Source: an uncultured Paraprevotella sp. (GTDB lineage Bacteria; Bacteroidota; Bacteroidia; Bacteroidales; Bacteroidaceae). Taken from it: a stretch of 7,355 nt of DNA. Positions within the stretch are counted from its first letter, which is position 1. Each line of letters begins with the position of its first letter. Location of the stretch: assembly GCA_900546665.1 (NCBI GenBank), contig URDY01000048.1:1-7355 (forward strand), given 5' to 3'. The notes under the pieces are model-generated. The model was not told where the DNA came from, made no database searches, and worked only from the letters and a program-made list of their open reading frames with translations. This document shows positions 1 to 6,307 of the stretch, one piece after another. The position numbers and the translations under genes were made by a program.

Positions 1-128
1 GCTTCCGGCAACGGAGTCTTCAGAAACGCATCCTGCACCTGACCGAATATAAGACTTTGAGAAAAAGCGCTCAATGTAGAACCACATACAATGAGTAAAG
101 TAATAATTCTGTTGATAAATGATACCAT
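1..128 (-). CDS. N-terminus of a secreted/outer-membrane protein with a carboxypeptidase-regulatory-like start (partial)
   Basis: Only the first 42 codons are inside the window; the gene runs off the low-coordinate edge. The start ATG at 128-126 is preceded by a strong purine-rich site (GGGGAGG, 142-148) and no other in-frame start is near. The protein opens with a typical Sec signal peptide: a short n-region with one Arg (MVSFINR), a hydrophobic stretch (IITLLIVCGSTLSAFS), then Gln-Ser. The Cys in LIVC has Val at -1, so it is not a convincing lipobox. The following residues, FGQVQDAFLKTPLPEA, fit the first strand and turn of the carboxypeptidase regulatory-like (Ig-like) domain ('G.V.D..T..PLP.A'), which in Bacteroidetes usually begins TonB-dependent receptors and other outer-membrane beta-barrels. 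Role by context (inference): an envelope protein that exports, receives or is targeted by the neighbouring peptide. It follows a terminator, so it may be transcribed separately. The full domain content cannot be seen. Confidence 0.72.
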   Translation of the reverse strand, partial: MVSFINRIITLLIVCGSTLSAFSQSLIFGQVQDAFLKTPLPE

Positions 129-141
129 TGCTATTTTTTTA

Positions 142-148
142 CCTCCCC
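142..148 (-). promoter_or_regulatory. Strong Shine-Dalgarno-like site for the partial gene
   Basis: The minus strand reads GGGGAGG followed by TAAAAAAATAGCA and then the ATG at 128. The spacing of about 13 nt is a little long. Strong SD sites are uncommon in Bacteroidetes, so it supports the start chosen for the partial gene. It lies a few bases downstream of the long hairpin at 157-211. Confidence 0.5.
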
Positions 149-156
149 ACACTTCA

Positions 157-211
157 AATAGCTACAACCAGATTGATTCTTATATTGATAAGAACCAATC
201 TGCTTGCTATT
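157..211 (-). repeat. Long near-perfect inverted repeat (hairpin) in the leader of the partial gene
   Basis: Positions 169-183 pair with 188-202 around the 4-nt loop 184-187. The only imperfection in these 15 pairs (176/195) is an A-C mismatch on the plus strand but a G-U wobble in minus-strand RNA. The stem continues with 165-167/204-206 after one mismatch (168/203). After a 3-nt bulge (162-164) a further 5 bp form between 157-161 and 207-211. That gives about 23 pairs in 55 nt, better formed in minus-strand RNA than in plus. There is no U-tract directly after it in either direction, so it is not a standard terminator. It could be a 5'-leader RNA structure, an operator for a dimeric regulator, or a small palindromic repeat element. 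No flanking target duplication is obvious. Confidence 0.65.
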
Positions 212-271
212 CTATCTCCAGTAGGGACAATTCAACTTGATTTTTCAGCCACGCATTAAGTTATTCATGTG

Positions 272-299
272 AAAAACAAATACCGGTTCTGTTAACCGG
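272..299 (-). terminator. Factor-independent terminator after the precursor gene
   Basis: On the minus strand, one base after the TAA of the peptide precursor, CCGGTT (299-294) pairs with AACCGG (288-283) around a 5-nt loop. A U-rich run (TATTTGTTTTT, 282-272) follows. The stem is only 6 bp but is G/C-rich at its base and sits correctly for ending the operon. It may be leaky. Confidence 0.62.
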
Positions 300-300
300 A

Positions 301-540
301 TTATGATTTCACACAGACATAACCTGAAACTTTAATCTCAAGATTTCCATTCCACCACGAATAATCCAGATATTGACAAGTACCTGTATAATGCGCACCA
401 TCTGTGCCATACAAGCAGGCTTCTCCTACATTCTCACTATTACATTCTTCATGGAGGTATACTCTTCCATACAATTTGGACATTTCTTCGGATGACAGGA
501 AATGGCTTTGATTCAGATTGAATTTTTTAATTTTTTTCAT
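301..540 (-). CDS. Peptide natural-product precursor, Bacteroidales GG-leader-like family
   Basis: This 79-residue protein has a Lys-rich start (MKKIKKFNLNQ) and a helical acidic patch ending SSEEMSKLYGR (16-26). That layout matches leader peptides of Bacteroidetes ribosomal natural-product precursors (TIGR04149-like, usual ending 'EM..L.GG'). If the register is kept, Leu23 is at -4 and Gly25 at -2, with Arg26 in place of the second Gly. The probable core of about 53 residues has four cysteines (33, 42, 55, 76), Gly-rich spacing (GEACLYGTDGAHYTGTC, 39-55) and a Tyr/Trp patch (YSWWNG, 60-65). There is no Sec signal peptide. It is the last gene of the operon, 98 nt after the VKOR-thioredoxin gene and just before a terminator. 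Four Cys next to a disulfide-forming enzyme suggests two disulfides; Ser, Thr, Tyr or Cys could carry sugars (inference). The family call rests on leader shape and neighbours, not a search. Confidence 0.78.
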   Translation of the reverse strand: MKKIKKFNLNQSHFLSSEEMSKLYGRVYLHEECNSENVGEACLYGTDGAHYTGTCQYLDYSWWNGNLEIKVSGYVCVKS

Positions 541-638
541 GATTCTTTAAAATTTAATATGATGCACTTTTACAGCAGAAGAGCTAATTCGCTGCCAATG
601 GGACGTGCTTGCCATTGTATATCTTGCAAGATGTATTT
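541..638 (-). other. 98-nt spacer before the precursor gene, with short inverted repeats
   Basis: This is the only sizeable gap inside the operon. On the minus strand, just after the VKOR stop codon, is a perfect 12-bp palindrome ATCTTGCAAGAT (621-632). It is followed by a 6-bp inverted repeat, CAATGG/CCATTG (612-617 with 596-601, 10-nt loop). An AT-rich stretch leads to the ATG at 540. I see no convincing Bacteroidetes promoter (TTTG then TAnnTTTG); TAAATTTT close to the start is a weak partial match too near the ATG. There is no clear SD site. The spacer could uncouple precursor expression from the enzymes through RNA processing or an internal promoter, but this is not shown. Confidence 0.35.
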
Positions 639-2189
639 CTACTTTATATCAGTATTGACAATCATAGCCAAATCTTCCAATTCATACTCATCAGGAAGTT
701 TATAGCCATTTATCAATATGGTAGGAGTAGCTACCAAAGAGGTCTTATTACGCCACCTTTTATGTTTTTCCATTTCATCTTCAACAGCTTGTGTATGAAT
801 ATTTGTTTCATTAGCTTTAATGATTTTTTTATAGTCAAACTTTTCTTTGGCGTACCAGAGTGTAAATCTTCGCAAAGCTTCCTCTTTGGGATTGTCCAGA
901 TAACAGGATATCAGATACCGGCTGCTGTCTTCCAATTCTTCATTAAATGAAGAAAAAATGTACTGCACACAGAAGTCACCCTCATTCATCTTTAAGAACT
1001 TTTCTACCCGTTTATGCATTCTGGCACACGGATTGCAATGAGGATTGCTCAGTATGGTCACCAGTATCTTTGCAGCAGGATTGCCGAAAATAACAGAAGA
1101 ATCATCAAGTGTAGTCTTATAGTACTCTCCTTTCTCAATAAGAACTTTCGCCACATCACCATTGGCTTTAAGAGAACGATACCGTTGTACCGCGCGCACA
1201 CGTTCCTGATCCGCTATCCTTGCAGAAGCAGAGTGATGCACGGCCAGGATGGTAATAGCAAAAACCATACAAGAAAGCAAACTGTCCTCAAGACCGAAAG
1301 CATAAGGCACCGCCATGCATGAAAAAATTGCAATTAGCCCCATTATCCAAATAATGACCTGCACAATGACACAGAGCACACACCAGCTTTTGGCTATGCG
1401 CCATTGATAGTAAACGCTCCAAAGCCCATAAAGCATGGCTACCCAATTGATTATTGCCACAAAGAAAGATGAAGCCGGGAATAAGGAAAGAAGCATGATA
1501 TTGGCTACAAAATAGCCCAAACCGATCTCACTCCAACTGATACCAAAAATCTTCGACACAGGTCCGTCAAGCACACTGTTGCAGTCGGCATGATGGAACA
1601 GGCTACATACCTTGTCGCCATACCTGCTCTCTCCAAACAACTGCTTCTCCATAAGCATGCAACATACCAGCACACCAGACAAACATAACACGATGCGCAG
1701 AATATCCCCCAAAACTATGCTTCCAAGATTATGTATGATTCCGATAATCACAGCCAACAGCAACATGACAGAAATACTGTATGTTTTCACAACTGAAACC
1801 AACTCATTACACCGATTTTTCTTGTAATCCGGTTCAACAGCATCCGTAGTTTCTTCTACCACAAGGGCATTGCCAGTCCACATTCTTTTAAAAACATCAT
1901 GACCCACTGTCGTTTCCTTACCATATTGCCGGTAAGTTATTGTATCGGCATCACAACCTACTCCTATAATAAAGTCACCATAGATATGCAGAATACAAGG
2001 AAAGGTTAGTTCTGACAAGTCTTTGGTATCAAAACACACACCCAAAGTTTTCACTCCATACACGTCCAGCATTTTTTTCAGTCCATACATATTATATTTG
2101 TGCGGATGTTCCTGAAACAATGCAGTCGCAAAATGTCTTGTATAATCAATCTCTAAGGCATCTAAAAAATATTCAAGGATAGTTTTCAT
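639..2189 (-). CDS. Membrane VKOR-thioredoxin thiol oxidase with degenerate C39-like N-terminal domain
   Basis: This 516-residue protein has three parts. Residues 1-115 resemble a C39 peptidase fold (YNMYGLKKMLDVYGVKT, 32-48; later FIIGV) but lack the catalytic Cys of the usual DCG motif, and Asp72 stands where the His is expected, so it is probably a non-proteolytic peptide-binding domain. Residues 135-320 are the vitamin K epoxide reductase (VKOR) domain with about six hydrophobic segments, loop cysteines C195 and C203, and the active CxxC C270-VL-C273. Residues 370-516 are thioredoxin-like, with C385-NP-C388 and a cis-Pro candidate at P489 (ATPT). VKOR-Trx fusions pass electrons from thiols to quinone and so make disulfides on the periplasmic side. 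Here the likely client is the four-Cys peptide encoded next (inference). It overlaps the preceding glycosyltransferase gene by 4 nt (ATGA). An extra helix (135-156) before the canonical first VKOR helix could place the C39-like domain in the periplasm; the topology is uncertain. Confidence 0.88.
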   Translation of the reverse strand: MKTILEYFLDALEIDYTRHFATALFQEHPHKYNMYGLKKMLDVYGVKTLGVCFDTKDLSELTFPCILHIYGDFIIGVGCDADTITYRQYGKETTVGHDVFKRMWTGNALVVEETTDAVEPDYKKNRCNELVSVVKTYSISVMLLLAVIIGIIHNLGSIVLGDILRIVLCLSGVLVCCMLMEKQLFGESRYGDKVCSLFHHADCNSVLDGPVSKIFGISWSEIGLGYFVANIMLLSLFPASSFFVAIINWVAMLYGLWSVYYQWRIAKSWCVLCVIVQVIIWIMGLIAIFSCMAVPYAFGLEDSLLSCMVFAITILAVHHSASARIADQERVRAVQRYRSLKANGDVAKVLIEKGEYYKTTLDDSSVIFGNPAAKILVTILSNPHCNPCARMHKRVEKFLKMNEGDFCVQYIFSSFNEELEDSSRYLISCYLDNPKEEALRRFTLWYAKEKFDYKKIIKANETNIHTQAVEDEMEKHKRWRNKTSLVATPTILINGYKLPDEYELEDLAMIVNTDIK

Positions 2190-2965
2190 TTCATTATATA
2201 TGACTTCAGTTCAACAGGTGACATACAGCAAATCTTTATAAGCTCTTCTCTCTGACGTCTTGTTTCTTCTTTTGACAGACTGTTAGAATTTGTACCTGTA
2301 GGATGATACAAATGAAAAAGTTCGCCATAAGATATATGGCAGGCCTTAAACCCGAGAATGGTTACCCGATGCTGACGCTCAGCGTCTTCCGGTCCCCACC
2401 CCGTAAAATGTTCGTTTTCACCGCCGCACTGCAGGTACCGCTGCTTATGAACAAGATAAGCGCCTCCACACAATTGGCGTCCAAGAAATGATTTCATTCT
2501 GAAACTCCGAAGATAACCGAAATCCCAATTCTGACGGATTTGTACCGAAATCTCTTCTGACAGTTTTATAAAACGTCCATCGTACGGATAAGATATGGTG
2601 GCTCCATTCCGTATCATTAACAGAGCCTCGAAAATCTGAGGATAATCCACAAGGACATCCGCATCCCAAATCCCTACCACCTCAGTCTGAGCCATTTGAA
2701 GAAGCAGGTTGATATAATGTGTCCTGTGAAAAACAGCATTGGTATCCTTAATAAACCGATAGTCCACTGAATTCTTTCTGCAAAGATCAGCCGCCAAGGG
2801 TTGCTCATCAGCCTCCAGTACCATAATACGGCATTGTAGAAGGGCAAGATATTTAATCACGACCTGCAGATTGGCCTTTCTCTCTTCACTATCTATACGT
2901 ACGGGAATGCCAATCGTAAGACATTCCGATATTATGGGGTTTGTTTTCATATTTTGCATGTACAT
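2186..2965 (-). CDS. GT-A glycosyltransferase, GT2/GT7C-like (galactosyltransferase-related)
   Basis: This soluble enzyme of 259 residues (254 from the alternative start) has a GT-A fold. It shows an N-terminal strand LTIGIPVR (16-23), the metal-binding DxD motif as WDADV (100-104), and GGENEHFTGWGPEDAERQ (181-198). The latter is the acceptor-site/catalytic block of the galactosyltransferase C-terminal (Glyco_transf_7C) family (GWG-E-D). HLYH (218-221) is a further metal-ligand candidate. Such enzymes transfer a sugar from a UDP donor; the sugar here could be xylose, galactofuranose or another hexose, and the acceptor could be the peptide or the first sugar on it (inference). It overlaps the upstream gene by 19 nt from the start given. 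The in-frame ATG at 2950-2948 gives the ATGA 4-nt overlap seen at two other junctions of this operon and starts the protein at MKTNPIIS, so it is at least as likely. It ends in an ATGA overlap with the VKOR gene. Confidence 0.85.
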   Translation of the reverse strand: MYMQNMKTNPIISECLTIGIPVRIDSEERKANLQVVIKYLALLQCRIMVLEADEQPLAADLCRKNSVDYRFIKDTNAVFHRTHYINLLLQMAQTEVVGIWDADVLVDYPQIFEALLMIRNGATISYPYDGRFIKLSEEISVQIRQNWDFGYLRSFRMKSFLGRQLCGGAYLVHKQRYLQCGGENEHFTGWGPEDAERQHRVTILGFKACHISYGELFHLYHPTGTNSNSLSKEETRRQREELIKICCMSPVELKSYIMK

Positions 2966-4569
2966 ATTTTCAAGGCATTATGCAATATTTCCTGTTCTGA
3001 CAAAAGACATCTGTCATCATAGGCTATTTTATTACACTCCAATATATTATTGACCTTTGTCGGGTAAAACGAACAGGCTTTCATATCAAGCAATACTTTA
3101 TGCAGTTCTACCGGTAACGGCTCATTTTCCACTACCTCACCAATCCAATCCAAATAATAGATCAGATATTCCCTTATCAAAGCAAGCTGGTCTGCATTGG
3201 CCACATTCTCTTTTTCCATTTGCGACACGCGCCACCACAGGTAACATCCAATACCGCTAAGGCCATAGAAATCCAAATCCATATCCGGATGACTGTTTAT
3301 CAAAGCAATCATCCGGTTATCGATATGGGGCAGAAAATCTACCGAAACATGGTTGCCTGTACGCTCTAATATTCTCAACAAAGCATTTTGAACGCCTCCG
3401 GTCATCGCCTCAACAGTGTAACATTTTTCATACTGTCTACTGACAGCCTCCGACAGAGAATGGTATGCCGCATTATCTGATAACAGCAAATCCATTCGCG
3501 AGGCAATCTGCGCTACAAAATCCTCTTCATTGAAATCTTCATCATTGACATGAATCCGTAACTGTGGTGTAGCGTCAAGCATTTCTGCAAGTCCAATACG
3601 GTCAGTACCTATTACAGGAATACCATGCCGCATCATTTCAATGACCGTATAGCTGCATTGCTCATGAAACGAAGGTATAACACCGATATAAGCAGACCGA
3701 TAAAGATCCTCTATCTCATCTTTGCCCGTTTTTCCGAAGAATACCACACGTCCCGGTAAAGTCCTGCTTTGAGCCAGATACGGCTGAAAGTCACCGTCAC
3801 CCACAATTACCAATTTTGAATCAGGATAAGCATCCGCAATCCGGACAAACGCCTCTATCAGATACTTCACCCCCTTGTCTTTTTCAAGACGCCCGACAAA
3901 AAGAACCGTTCTAAAACCGTCCTTATTTCCATCTTTCTGGTCGTCTATCCTGCTGCCGGCACCATTATACACAAGAAATAACTTTTCCGGTGCAACTTTA
4001 TAGTCATCTATAAGGATATCCTTGGTTTTTTGGGACAGCACAAACACAGCGTCAGCCAAATGCATGAACCGTTCTTCTGAAGTGAAACTTGATTCCACAC
4101 TTTTCTCCTGGTCATCCGACAACTCATGACCTTCCGCCATGATTTCTTTCATACGACGGATATTTCCATTCAATTCAAAACACCAGCTCAAATAATGTAC
4201 GGTCAGGACAATCATGCTTTGGGGATACCATGCCTTTAACAATATAGCTAATAAATAATGCTGGAAATAATTAAACTGGAATACTGTCCTTTCATTTTCG
4301 CGAACGTCAATGTCTCTTGCAAGAAAATAGAATATACTACGATAATACGCCTCACTCTCCATAGCAGATTTCAATGGAGGTATCAGATAATGTGTATGTC
4401 CTGAATCATCAACATTCACAGAGAATTCCTTTGTATCAGCATACATTTCCACAAAAGACACCTTCGTATCGGGTATGGCGGAAAATCCCTCAGACAACTG
4501 CCTGATGTAAGTACCTATGCCATAACCTGCCGCACGACTTGCATTGTTGAATATGAAGATATTTATCAT
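2947..4569 (-). CDS. GT4-type glycosyltransferase with extra C-terminal domain (TIGR04157-like)
   Basis: This GT-B enzyme of 540 residues has an N-terminal Rossmann half with a Gly-rich acceptor loop (GYGIGTYIRQLSEGF, 15-29). The donor half begins at the linker VYNGAG (200-205), with LFVGRLEKDKGVKYLIEA (223-240) supplying the phosphate-binding Arg/Lys. The EX7E motif EQCSYTVIE (303-311) defines GT4 retaining enzymes. The size and setting match the glycosyltransferase family described beside Bacteroidetes GG-type precursors (TIGR04157; recalled, not searched). About 130 residues after position 410 are not needed for a GT4 fold. They contain DLDFYGLSGIGCYLWW (431-446), which looks like a LanC repeat motif and resembles GLAGIG in the neighbouring LanC-like protein. 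Function by inference: it glycosylates the peptide or extends its glycan using UDP-sugars made by the first two genes. The ATG overlaps the LanC-like stop (ATGA, 4566-4569). Confidence 0.87.
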   Translation of the reverse strand: MINIFIFNNASRAAGYGIGTYIRQLSEGFSAIPDTKVSFVEMYADTKEFSVNVDDSGHTHYLIPPLKSAMESEAYYRSIFYFLARDIDVRENERTVFQFNYFQHYLLAILLKAWYPQSMIVLTVHYLSWCFELNGNIRRMKEIMAEGHELSDDQEKSVESSFTSEERFMHLADAVFVLSQKTKDILIDDYKVAPEKLFLVYNGAGSRIDDQKDGNKDGFRTVLFVGRLEKDKGVKYLIEAFVRIADAYPDSKLVIVGDGDFQPYLAQSRTLPGRVVFFGKTGKDEIEDLYRSAYIGVIPSFHEQCSYTVIEMMRHGIPVIGTDRIGLAEMLDATPQLRIHVNDEDFNEEDFVAQIASRMDLLLSDNAAYHSLSEAVSRQYEKCYTVEAMTGGVQNALLRILERTGNHVSVDFLPHIDNRMIALINSHPDMDLDFYGLSGIGCYLWWRVSQMEKENVANADQLALIREYLIYYLDWIGEVVENEPLPVELHKVLLDMKACSFYPTKVNNILECNKIAYDDRCLLSEQEILHNALKICTCKI

Positions 4570-5171
4570 TCGAGTATGTTTTTTAAAATGTAATAAGCAG
4601 AACCTCCATCTATACCTATGGGCTTGTCCAAATAGTCATCTATTGCAAATGAAGGTGCGTTTAGCAATCCTATCAGTTTTGTAGAAGAATTTATCATTAC
4701 TCTGTTTGTCAAAGCTGATTGTAATTCTGCAAGATACTGGCTGTCGAATGTCAACAAAGGCATGCCTGTTTTCTGCCTTTCTGCAAGATAGAGCAATAAT
4801 CCGCCCGCACCTGAACGCACGGAAAAATCCGTCATTCGACGCGGATCACGCTCCATGATTTTTGTATCGATTTCAGCCAAAACGGCATTCAGATCACATT
4901 CTACCCATCCCCATTCACACAACAACGTAGTGCCATAGCCGATTCCGGCCAGTCCGTACTCCAGATTGACGGGTGAATCAGTATTTACACCGTCATAAAC
5001 CTGCTGAAACAGCTCCCATGCAAATTCTTCCATCAATTTGTCCTGATATCGTTTGGCATAAGCATATAACGATATGACTATACCCATTTTTCCATGAAAC
5101 AGCCCGACATCAGACATACATGAACTGTTAAAAAGGAGATAGTCGGTTATTCTTCTAAGTTCTTTATCCAT
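4566..5171 (-). CDS. Short LanC-like protein without the zinc site
   Basis: This protein of 201 residues is about half the length of usual LanC cyclases (about 400). Motifs in order: GLFHGKMGIVISLYAYA (23-39), NLEYGLAGIGYGTTLL (69-84), SVRSGAGGLLLYLA (117-130) and PIGIDGGSAYYIL (184-196). The spaced GxxGI helices are those of the LanC alpha/alpha barrel as seen in Bacteroidetes LanC-like proteins. The zinc ligands that make LanC a lanthionine cyclase (WCYG and CHG motifs) are absent; its only cysteines are C18, C85 and C92. It is therefore unlikely to close thioether rings and may bind the precursor or partner enzymes (inference). It overlaps glf by 8 nt and the GT4 gene by 4 nt, so it is translated with them. 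Either a true short family or the N-terminal half of a LanC whose other half sits at the GT4 C-terminus would fit. Confidence 0.75.
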   Translation of the reverse strand: MDKELRRITDYLLFNSSCMSDVGLFHGKMGIVISLYAYAKRYQDKLMEEFAWELFQQVYDGVNTDSPVNLEYGLAGIGYGTTLLCEWGWVECDLNAVLAEIDTKIMERDPRRMTDFSVRSGAGGLLLYLAERQKTGMPLLTFDSQYLAELQSALTNRVMINSSTKLIGLLNAPSFAIDDYLDKPIGIDGGSAYYILKNILE

Positions 5172-6297
5172 ATAGCTTTCCCGTCAAATCTATTATTTCA
5201 TTAATGGTCTTATCCATATCGAAATACTTATACGAGCCCAATCGGCCTGTAAATACAGTATTCGGTGCTTCTTTTTCGGCCAACATGCGATACTCTCCAT
5301 ACAAAGCCGCATTACGTTCATCATTTATCGGATAGTATGGTTCTCTTCCAGACATGAACGCTTGAGGATATTCACGGGTGATGACCGTATGTGGAGAATT
5401 GACGGCATCATCATTGCGGATGTCAAACCATTTATGTTCCACTATCCTCGTATAAGGTACATTGCCTCCCGTATAATTCACGATAGCATTGCCCTGATAG
5501 CTATTGATCGGCAGATCTTCCTGCTCAAAACGTAAGCTTCGGTATTCCAACCGTCCTAACCGGTAATTGAAATATTCATCTATCGGACCTGTATATATGA
5601 TTCTTTCCGCCATTCCTTCCAAATGAGTACGATTGTCAATATAGTTACAATCAGTCTTACATTCCACATCTTCAAGCAGACCTTCAATCAATGCATTATA
5701 ACCTCCTGCCGGTATACCCTGGTACAGATCGTCAAAATAATCATTATTAAAGCTATATCGCACCGGAATACGCCTGATGATATCAGCGGGCAAATCCCGG
5801 CATGGACGTCCCCATTGTTTTTCCGTATACCCCTTGATAAGGGTTTCATACATATCCGTTCCTACCAGACTGATGGCTTGCTCCTCCAGATTACCGGGGC
5901 ATTCTGATCCGACTTCAAGACGCTGTTTCTTTATTATGGCCTCAGCTTCTTCCGGCCTGGTCACGCCCCACATCTGATAAAACGTATGCATATTGAACGG
6001 CAGGTTGTAAAGTCTGCCGTCGTAATTGGCAATGGTATTGAGTGTAAATCGGTTGAAAGTAACAAACCTGTTGACAAATCGCCAGACCCTCTCGCTGTTA
6101 GTATGAAAAATATGCGGTCCGTATTTATGAACGATTATTCCGCCTTCTTTCTCACAATACACATTACCGCCAAGATGTGGCCGTTTGTCTATCACCAGAC
6201 AACGTTTGCCATGCTGTCTGGCTATATAGGCAAAAGTGGCTCCCGACAAGCCTGAACCGACTATCAGGCAGTCATATTCCTTCCGTTTCCGTACCAT
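5164..6297 (-). CDS. glf: UDP-galactopyranose mutase
   Basis: The length of 377 residues is normal for the family. It is an FAD enzyme that converts UDP-galactopyranose into UDP-galactofuranose, the donor for galactofuranose. Visible family signatures: the dinucleotide-binding GSGLSG (14-19), DKRPHLGGNVY (37-47), the FAD/substrate motif GPHIFHTN (60-67), GYTEKQWG (156-163), GIPAGGY (194-200), EHKWF (287-291), TREYP (307-311) and GRLGSYKYFDMD (351-362). The Arg in the last motif (R352) corresponds to the conserved substrate-diphosphate Arg. It starts 10 nt after the UXS stop with a clear GAGG ribosome binding site, and overlaps the LanC-like gene by 8 nt. glf is common in capsule and O-antigen clusters, but here the partners are peptide-modification genes, which points to galactofuranose as a possible decoration of the peptide (inference). 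No disrupted motif is seen. Confidence 0.95.
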   Translation of the reverse strand: MVRKRKEYDCLIVGSGLSGATFAYIARQHGKRCLVIDKRPHLGGNVYCEKEGGIIVHKYGPHIFHTNSERVWRFVNRFVTFNRFTLNTIANYDGRLYNLPFNMHTFYQMWGVTRPEEAEAIIKKQRLEVGSECPGNLEEQAISLVGTDMYETLIKGYTEKQWGRPCRDLPADIIRRIPVRYSFNNDYFDDLYQGIPAGGYNALIEGLLEDVECKTDCNYIDNRTHLEGMAERIIYTGPIDEYFNYRLGRLEYRSLRFEQEDLPINSYQGNAIVNYTGGNVPYTRIVEHKWFDIRNDDAVNSPHTVITREYPQAFMSGREPYYPINDERNAALYGEYRMLAEKEAPNTVFTGRLGSYKYFDMDKTINEIIDLTGKLYG

Positions 6298-6299
6298 AT

Positions 6300-6305
6300 T
6301 CCTCT
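6300..6305 (-). promoter_or_regulatory. Ribosome binding site for glf
   Basis: The minus strand reads ACAGAGGAAT and then the ATG at 6297-6295 in the 10-nt gap between the first two genes. GAGG (6304-6301) is a recognisable SD core, a few bases from the start, and supports this start codon. Confidence 0.45.
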
Positions 6306-6307
6306 GT

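Noticed and set aside
207..260. Short open stretch on the minus strand reading ...WLKNQVELSLLEIE then TAG
   Set aside because: No start codon and only about 17 codons; it looks peptide-like but cannot be supported as a gene or remnant.
535..560. TAAATTTT as a -7 promoter box for the precursor
   Set aside because: Last base differs from TAnnTTTG, no -33 element is seen, and it is only about 10 nt from the start codon.
609..950. Plus-strand open frame inside the VKOR-thioredoxin gene
   Set aside because: Antisense shadow of a well-supported gene; translation is low-complexity aromatic with no recognisable motif. The same applies to the other plus-strand frames.
4566..5171. Active lanthionine synthetase (LanC) making a lantibiotic
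   Set aside because: No zinc-ligand motifs, half the normal length, and no dehydratase (LanB or LanM) in the window.
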